The notes under the pieces were generated by a model. That model was not told the DNA's origin and did not search any database. It worked only from the letters and a program-made list of their open reading frames with translations. A stretch of 64,000 nt of DNA from contig CP072538.1 in assembly GCA_021730105.1 (NCBI GenBank), forward strand, positions 496,001 to 560,000, in the 5' to 3' direction. The stretch comes from Candidatus Ruthia sp. Plio_17_S18. Lineage in GTDB: Bacteria; Pseudomonadota; Gammaproteobacteria; PS1; Pseudothioglobaceae. Shown here piece by piece: positions 59,144 to 64,000 of this stretch; positions within the stretch are counted from its first letter, which is position 1, and the number at the start of each line of letters is the position of its first letter. The translations under genes were made by a program, and so were the position numbers.

Positions 59144-60757
59144 ATGATTTCTACTGCCAATATCACCATGCAATTTGGTGAAAAACCTTTATTTGAAAAT
59201 ATCTCTATTAAATTTCAAGGCGGTAACCGCTATGGTTTAATTGGTGCGAATGGCTGTGGTAAGTCAACTTTTATGAAAATTTTAACGGGTGAACTTACTC
59301 CTAGTAACGGAACAGTTCATATTAGTGATGGCGAGCGTTTGGGTGTTCTTCGCCAAGATCAGTTTGCCTTTGAGGCTTTTCGTGTGGTTGATACAGTGAT
59401 TATGGGTCATGGTGAATTATGGAAAATTAAAAAAGAAAGAGATAGAATTTACGCTTTACCTGAAATGAGCGAGAAAGATGGTATCAAGGTTGCAGAACTT
59501 GAAATGCAATTTGCAGAAATGGATGGTTATATGGCAGAGTCTTCTGCTAGTGAGTTGTTATTAGGCTTAGACATTCCAGAAGAGCAACATTATGGACTGA
59601 TGAGTGAAATTGCACCAGGTTGGAAATTGCGTATTTTGCTGGCTCAAGCTCTGTTTTCAAACCCAGAAATCTTATTGCTTGATGAGCCAACAAACAACTT
59701 AGATATTAACTCAATTCGTTGGCTAGAAGGCGTATTAAAAGAACGCAAGGCAACCATGGTTATCATCTCTCATGATAGGCACTTTTTAAATGGCGTATGT
59801 ACACACATGTCTGATTTAGACTATGGCGTACTTAATACTTTCCCTGGTAATTACGATGATTTCATGATTGCATCAACCGCCATTCAAGAAAAAATGCAAA
59901 CTGATAATGCTAAAAAAGAAGCCAAAATCAAAGAGCTTAAACATTTTGTGTCTCGTTTTTCAGCCAATGCCTCTAAATCTAAGCAAGCCACTTCAAGATT
60001 AAAGCAATTAGATAAAATCATACTGAACGATATTAGACCCTCTTCAAGAGTAAGCCCCTACATTATTTTTAACCAAGAAAATAAATTACACAGAAATATA
60101 CTAGAAGCCGAAGGCTTGTCTAAGAGCTTCACTCCTCAAGGAGATACTGAAAAGGGTAATAAGCTTGAAGTGCTAAAAGATATTAATTTCTTATTTGAGG
60201 TAGGTGATCGCATTGCCATTATTGGTCAAAATGGTATTGGTAAAACCACATTACTGCGTACTTTGGTTGGTGAAATCAAGCCCGACAAAGGAAAAATTAA
60301 GTGGAGTGAAAACATTAATATTGGTTACTATGCACAGGATCACAGTAAAGACTTTGAAACTGATATGAATGTAATTGATTGGATGAGCCAATTCAAAAGC
60401 GAAAAAGACGATGTACAGGCAATGCGCGCAGTACTAGGTAAAATGTTATTTGGCAAAGAAGACATTGGAAAGAGCATTAAATCACTCTCTGGTGGTGAGA
60501 AGGGCAGAATGCTATTTGGCAAACTCATGCTGCAAAGACCAAATGTATTAGTGATGGATGAGCCTACCAACCATCTTGATATGGAGTCTATTGAAGCTCT
60601 TAATCTAGCACTGGATAATTACGAAGGCACTTTGATTTTTGTTAGCCATGATAGAGAGTTTGTTTCCTCACTGTCTACCAAAGTGGTAGAGCTTAAAGAG
60701 GATGGTATGCATTATTATTCTGGCAATTATGAAGACTACTTAGCCGGTCAAAAATAA
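59144..60757 (+). CDS. ybiT: ABC-F family ATPase, YbiT type
   Basis: A soluble twin-ATPase of 537 residues, without membrane domains, of the ribosome-associated ABC-F group. The start is ATG 59144 ([20 protein letters not shown]). Walker A motifs are GANGCGKST and GQNGIGKTT. The first ABC signature is degenerate (MSEIAPGWK, as in YbiT) and the second is LSGGEKGR, with Walker [12 protein letters not shown] and [10 protein letters not shown]. The linker ([20 protein letters not shown]) matches YbiT. It probably modulates stalled ribosomes. Confidence 0.94.
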   Translation: MISTANITMQFGEKPLFENISIKFQGGNRYGLIGANGCGKSTFMKILTGELTPSNGTVHISDGERLGVLRQDQFAFEAFRVVDTVIMGHGELWKIKKERDRIYALPEMSEKDGIKVAELEMQFAEMDGYMAESSASELLLGLDIPEEQHYGLMSEIAPGWKLRILLAQALFSNPEILLLDEPTNNLDINSIRWLEGVLKERKATMVIISHDRHFLNGVCTHMSDLDYGVLNTFPGNYDDFMIASTAIQEKMQTDNAKKEAKIKELKHFVSRFSANASKSKQATSRLKQLDKIILNDIRPSSRVSPYIIFNQENKLHRNILEAEGLSKSFTPQGDTEKGNKLEVLKDINFLFEVGDRIAIIGQNGIGKTTLLRTLVGEIKPDKGKIKWSENINIGYYAQDHSKDFETDMNVIDWMSQFKSEKDDVQAMRAVLGKMLFGKEDIGKSIKSLSGGEKGRMLFGKLMLQRPNVLVMDEPTNHLDMESIEALNLALDNYEGTLIFVSHDREFVSSLSTKVVELKEDGMHYYSGNYEDYLAGQK

Positions 60758-60851
60758 AGAGTTGTAAGTGTTGATATATTTATTGATAACTTTTTTGATA
60801 GAATAGAGTGAATAGCTAGAGTTACAATATAATAATCAAAGGAATTGAACA

Positions 60852-61409
60852 ATGCAAGATAAGCCAACTTTTACGATCATAGCAGGCGTTAATAGTTCAG
60901 GAAACACCATCTTTGCAATAGATTATTTCAAAATTCTGACACTATTTTTATCAATACATATTTAATTGCAACGGATTTATCGCCAACCAATGTTAATATT
61001 AAGCAATTTTTGGCAGCAAAATTAATGCTTAAAGAAATTAATCATAACATCAGGCTGTGCAACAGTTTTGCAATTGAAACCATACCTTCAGGTAAAAATT
61101 ATTCATAAATTAAAACAACAAGAATGGAATATTGAACTTATTTATTTGTACTTATCTAATGTTGATTTGTCAATTCAAAGAGTGGACGAACGAGTTAAAA
61201 ATGGCGGTCATGATATTAAGATAGTAGACATAAAAAGAAGATACAACAGAAGTATTAGTCATTTAATCAATGAATACTATCAGACTGTTGATAAAATTAC
61301 TTGCATCAATAATGCCAACAATAGAGAAATCATTTTTAGCAAAAATAAAGGTAAATTTATTGTTTATAATCAAAAAATAGTTGATGATATTTTGGAGTAT
61401 AAAAGATGA
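60852..61409 (+). pseudogene. Broken zeta-toxin-like P-loop kinase
   Basis: Starts MQDKPTFTIIAGVNSSGNTI, where the P-loop expected as G-x-N-G-x-G-K-T reads GVNSSGNT, lacking the Lys. The frame breaks near 60940. Later frames carry the VNADLIA equivalent, ITSGCATVLQ near 61040, and a clean C-terminal part (KIIHKLKQQEWNIELIYLYL, VDLSIQRVDERVKNGGHDIK). That part matches the zeta-toxin/predicted ABC-type ATPase family. Two or more frameshifts plus the P-loop changes make it inactive. Confidence 0.78.
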
Positions 61410-61552
61410 TGGATGAGAGAAAAATACTAAAATCCTTTGATGAAAGTGTCAATAAAGCTTTGGCCATTAAAAAATCATTGGGTCATTATGCGGTTGTGTG
61501 GGATGAGAAGGCAAAAAAAGTTAAAAGAATTGAGGCAAAGGATTTGCCATAA
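61406..61552 (+). CDS. Small partner protein of the zeta-like module, 48 aa
   Basis: An intact 48-residue frame overlapping the end of the broken kinase gene (AGATGATG): MMDERKILKSFDESVNKALA, IKKSLGHYAVVWDEKAKKVK, RIEAKDLP. Short proteins with the same layout (a helical first half, then LGxYAVVW) sit next to zeta-like ATPase genes in other genomes, from memory. The role as antitoxin or otherwise is not established. It is kept intact although its neighbour is dead, and it overlaps the next gene. Confidence 0.6.
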   Translation: MMDERKILKSFDESVNKALAIKKSLGHYAVVWDEKAKKVKRIEAKDLP

Positions 61553-62345
61553 TATCGCTATAAAACGTAAAGTACTAGCCTTTAACCATTTAAAATCAAA
61601 AAATGGCTTTGATTCGACAACCGTGTTGGCATTTTCAACTTTGTTTGCCATTGTGCCAACGCTAACTTTGGTGTTTAGCGTGTTTTCTTTATCGCCTTAT
61701 TTTTCTGATTTACAACAACATTTAGAAGGGTTTTTGTTCGAGCAATTACTGCCTCAAAATTATGAGTTGGTCAGTCAATACATTCATCAATTGATTGCAA
61801 GTACACAAAAACTTAAAGGTGTTAGTATTTTATTTTTACTTTTAGCTGTGTTTTTCTTATTTCAACAAGTAGATAGGCGTATTAATTCAATTTTGGGGGT
61901 GAAAAAATCGCGCTATTTTGGCATTGATTTGATTATTTTTTTACTGGTGTTAGTGTTAGGTCCTTTATTTTTAGCCACATCTTTATTGGTAAGCTCTTAC
62001 CTGAACGCATCAAAATTATTTGTTTTTATACCGATGGGTGGTATTTTTATATCAAGTTTGCCAATCATTCTTTCGGCAATTGAGCTGAGCTTATTGTATT
62101 ATTTTTTCACCAATGAAAAAGTATCGTTCAAAAATGCTATTAAATCTGGCTTTATTGCTGCATTTTTTTTAGAGGTTTTAAAATCAATACTATTAATTTA
62201 TATCAACTACTTTCATTTTTATGAGCTGATTTATGGTGCATTATCCATGCTATTGTTGTTTATGCTGTGGGTATATTTTTCTTGGGCTGTGGTGTTATTT
62301 TGTGCAAGTAGCAGTTTTGGTTTTCATCAGAAAGAGAGCGAGTAA
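61503..62345 (+). CDS. yihY: YihY/BrkB-family inner-membrane protein
   Basis: An approximately 280-residue membrane protein with six hydrophobic segments. It matches the YihY (BrkB-like, once called RNase BN) family through DSTTVLAFSTLFAIVPTLTL, FEQLLPQNYELVSQYIHQLI, GPLFLATSLLVSSYL and YELIYGALSMLLLFMLWVYF. I start it at ATG 61503; ATG 61437 would be buried in the preceding gene and TTG 61530 is also possible. It ends at the base before ribE starts. The function is unknown; it is not the nuclease once proposed. Confidence 0.87.
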   Translation: MRRQKKLKELRQRICHNIAIKRKVLAFNHLKSKNGFDSTTVLAFSTLFAIVPTLTLVFSVFSLSPYFSDLQQHLEGFLFEQLLPQNYELVSQYIHQLIASTQKLKGVSILFLLLAVFFLFQQVDRRINSILGVKKSRYFGIDLIIFLLVLVLGPLFLATSLLVSSYLNASKLFVFIPMGGIFISSLPIILSAIELSLLYYFFTNEKVSFKNAIKSGFIAAFFLEVLKSILLIYINYFHFYELIYGALSMLLLFMLWVYFSWAVVLFCASSSFGFHQKESE

Positions 62346-62924
62346 ATGTTTACAGGTATTATTCAAACCATTGGCAAGATTAAAAGTATTAAGACAGACG
62401 CGTTTTGCTTTGAGGCGCAAAGCTCGTTTTTTAATGAGGTTAAAATTGGCGATAGCATTGCCGTAAATGGCGTGTGTTTAACTGCTATTGAAATAGGTAA
62501 TGATTATTTTAAAGCCGACATTTCACAAGAAACACTCAGATGTACAATTTTTAATCACTTAGGCGCTAACAATTCAGTTAACCTTGAAAAAGCACTAAGG
62601 CTTAATCAGGGTATTGATGGGCATTTGGTTAGTGGTCATGTTGATGGTATTGCTAACGTTGTGGATCGATTTATTGAAGGTGAATCGACACGTTTTAAAA
62701 TTAATGCGCCCAATAATTTGATAAAATACATTGCTAAAAAAGGCTCTGTTTGTATTAATGGCGTGAGTTTAACAGTCAATGATATTAACGATTGCGAGTT
62801 TGATATCAACATTGTGTCACACACGCTAAAAGCCACAACATTGGGCGCATTAAAAATAAATAGCGAGGTTAACCTTGAAGTTGACATTATCGCCAGACAT
62901 CTTGAACAATTATTACACCATTAA
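62346..62924 (+). CDS. ribE: Riboflavin synthase alpha chain
   Basis: Dismutates two lumazines to riboflavin and the pyrimidinedione. The 192 residues form two homologous barrels: MFTGIIQTIGKIKSI, SIAVNGVCLTAIEI, then GHLVSGHVDGIANV, VCINGVSLTVNDI. The start directly abuts the yihY stop, and ribBA follows after nine bases, so yihY-ribE-ribBA is probably one transcript. Confidence 0.95.
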   Translation: MFTGIIQTIGKIKSIKTDAFCFEAQSSFFNEVKIGDSIAVNGVCLTAIEIGNDYFKADISQETLRCTIFNHLGANNSVNLEKALRLNQGIDGHLVSGHVDGIANVVDRFIEGESTRFKINAPNNLIKYIAKKGSVCINGVSLTVNDINDCEFDINIVSHTLKATTLGALKINSEVNLEVDIIARHLEQLLHH

Positions 62925-62933
62925 AAATTAGTC

Positions 62934-64000
62934 ATGAAATCCAGCATTGAAGAAATTTTAAAAGACTATAGCCAAGGCAAAATGATTATCCTAATGGATG
63001 ATGAAGACCGTGAAAACGAAGGCGATTTAATCATCCCTGCTGCAACTGTTACCAAAGAAGATATTAATTTTATGGCGACTTATGGACGTGGTTTGATTTG
63101 CCTGACCTTAACACAGGAACGCTGTAAACAGCTTAATCTACCACTCATGGTGGCACAAAATAACGATGCACATGGTACTAACTTTACCGTTTCAATTGAG
63201 GCGGTAGAAGGTGTAACCACAGGCATTTCAGCAGCAGACAGAGCCAAAACAATACTTGATGCAGTGGCAAAAGATGCTAAACCTACTGATATCGTACAAC
63301 CAGGGCATATTTTCCCACTTATGGCACAACCAGGTGGGGTTTTAATTCGTGCAGGGCACACAGAAGCAGGGTGCGATTTAGCACGCCTTGCAGGACTTGA
63401 GCCAGCTAGTGTGATTGTTGAAATCCTTAATGAGGATGGCTCAATGGCACGGCGTGATGATTTAGAAATCTTTGCCAAAAAACACAATATCAAACTAGGC
63501 ACGATTGAAGATTTAATTTCTTATCGAATTGAGAATGAAAAAACCATAGAACGCATTAACGAACGTGAGTTTAAAACCGAGTTTGCAACTTTTAGACTCA
63601 TTTCATTTCTTGATAGTATTAACAATGAAACGCACCTAGCTTTGGTTAAAGGCGAAATTAGCAGCAATACTGATACATGCGTGCGTGTACACATGGAAGA
63701 TACTTTTAAGGATGTGTTACGAGAAAAGTCAAACAGCTTTAGCGTTAATGCCGCGCTAGAACATATTGCCAAATCAGATAGTGGCGTTTTGTTGCTACTT
63801 AGAATGCAAACCGACCAAAGCATTCTAGAAAATATTGACAACGTTAATGGCAATGCTCATGATGACATTAAAACCTATGGCGTTGGTGCGCAAATCTTAT
63901 CTGACCTTGGTGTTAAAAGAATGAAGGTTTTAGGCAGCCCTAGAAAGCTTTACGGCTTAAAAGGCTTTGGTTTAGAAGTAATCGAGTACGTAGACACTAA
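62934..64000 (+). CDS. ribBA: 3,4-dihydroxy-2-butanone-4-phosphate synthase with degenerate GTP cyclohydrolase II domain (runs off window)
   Basis: The N-terminal RibB domain (about 1-200) is complete: [15 protein letters not shown] metal site, [25 protein letters not shown] and [17 protein letters not shown]. The C-terminal part resembles GTP cyclohydrolase II but lacks the zinc cysteines and catalytic segment: where the family has HSECLTGD...RCDCG, this has [20 protein letters not shown]. This fits the RibBA form in which only RibB is active, so a separate ribA would be needed. The frame is open at base 64000 after 355 codons. Confidence 0.93.
   Translation, partial: MKSSIEEILKDYSQGKMIILMDDEDRENEGDLIIPAATVTKEDINFMATYGRGLICLTLTQERCKQLNLPLMVAQNNDAHGTNFTVSIEAVEGVTTGISAADRAKTILDAVAKDAKPTDIVQPGHIFPLMAQPGGVLIRAGHTEAGCDLARLAGLEPASVIVEILNEDGSMARRDDLEIFAKKHNIKLGTIEDLISYRIENEKTIERINEREFKTEFATFRLISFLDSINNETHLALVKGEISSNTDTCVRVHMEDTFKDVLREKSNSFSVNAALEHIAKSDSGVLLLLRMQTDQSILENIDNVNGNAHDDIKTYGVGAQILSDLGVKRMKVLGSPRKLYGLKGFGLEVIEYVDT

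Noticed and set aside
63080..63853. Two minus-strand frames opposite ribBA
   Set aside because: Shadows of the RibBA coding sequence; the plus-strand frame has all family motifs.
1..64000. tRNA, rRNA or CRISPR loci
   Set aside because: No T-loop-like motif in a cloverleaf context, no ribosomal RNA signature and no regularly spaced direct repeats were found on reading through; the only stable RNA recognised is the 4.5S RNA.

Overview
The window is AT-rich gammaproteobacterial chromosome. Gene blocks typical of that class are present: 4.5S RNA-dnaX-ybaB-recR, trxA-rho, rodA-mltB-dacA, rpmF-plsX-fabH, suhB/trmJ divergent, murG-ftsW and xerC. The mix of compact intact housekeeping genes and many broken or half-deleted accessory genes suggests a genome undergoing reduction. 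A host-associated member of the SUP05/thiotrophic-symbiont clade (relatives of vesicomyid and bathymodiolin clam and mussel symbionts) would fit. No sulfur-oxidation or carbon-fixation marker lies in the window, so this assignment is inference. No tRNA, rRNA, CRISPR array or intact transposase was seen.

Layout. 1-8.7 kb: argD (cut by the window edge), a small unknown gene, hpf, mgtE, a scar region holding a partial second copy of the algC 3' end and a ParE-type toxin relic, algC, rseC, a solitary aceE, a HopJ-family gene, slyX and a broken EamA transporter. 8.7-15.6 kb: pnp, then a relic of a periplasmic nitrate reductase/octaheme hydroxylamine-oxidoreductase-like cluster (napD, napG, a Met-rich protein, hao), all disrupted and with napA missing, then guaB and an SH3-domain protein. 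15.6-22 kb: valS, a broken GIY-YIG gene and decayed DNA, recR, ybaB, dnaX and the SRP RNA. 22-28.1 kb: one long minus-strand run for cell-wall recycling and cell shape (rodA, mltB, dacA, a D-amino-acid transaminase, amgK, murU).

28.1-35.8 kb: a Sel1-repeat protein, gltX, a long relic of an RTX/LysM calcium-binding protein, glnD and trxA. 35.9-41.9 kb: rho, a 175-bp element with terminal inverted repeats, lptF, a perfect 67-bp inverted repeat, queF, relics of pcnB and a short-chain dehydrogenase, xseB with a premature stop, and ispA. 41.9-49.8 kb: lipid genes (fabH, plsX, plsC), rpmF, yceD, gph, rmuC, yciK, suhB and trmJ. 49.8-64 kb: htpG, xerC, tsaC, hemF, a TusA-like gene, glnA, bioB, murG, ftsW, an ABC-F ATPase (YbiT type), a broken zeta-toxin-like gene with an intact small partner, a YihY-family membrane protein, ribE and ribBA.

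The intact genes cover translation, envelope building and recycling, nitrogen control (glnD, glnA), and cofactor synthesis (biotin, heme, riboflavin, queuosine, isoprenoids). The broken genes are respiratory nitrogen metabolism, a secreted toxin or adhesin, toxin-antitoxin modules, RNA polyadenylation and part of exonuclease VII. The most notable intact oddities are an A9 slippery run in dnaX at the end of the clamp-loader core, with a stop soon after the run in both shifted frames, and the perfect 67-bp inverted repeat between lptF and queF.
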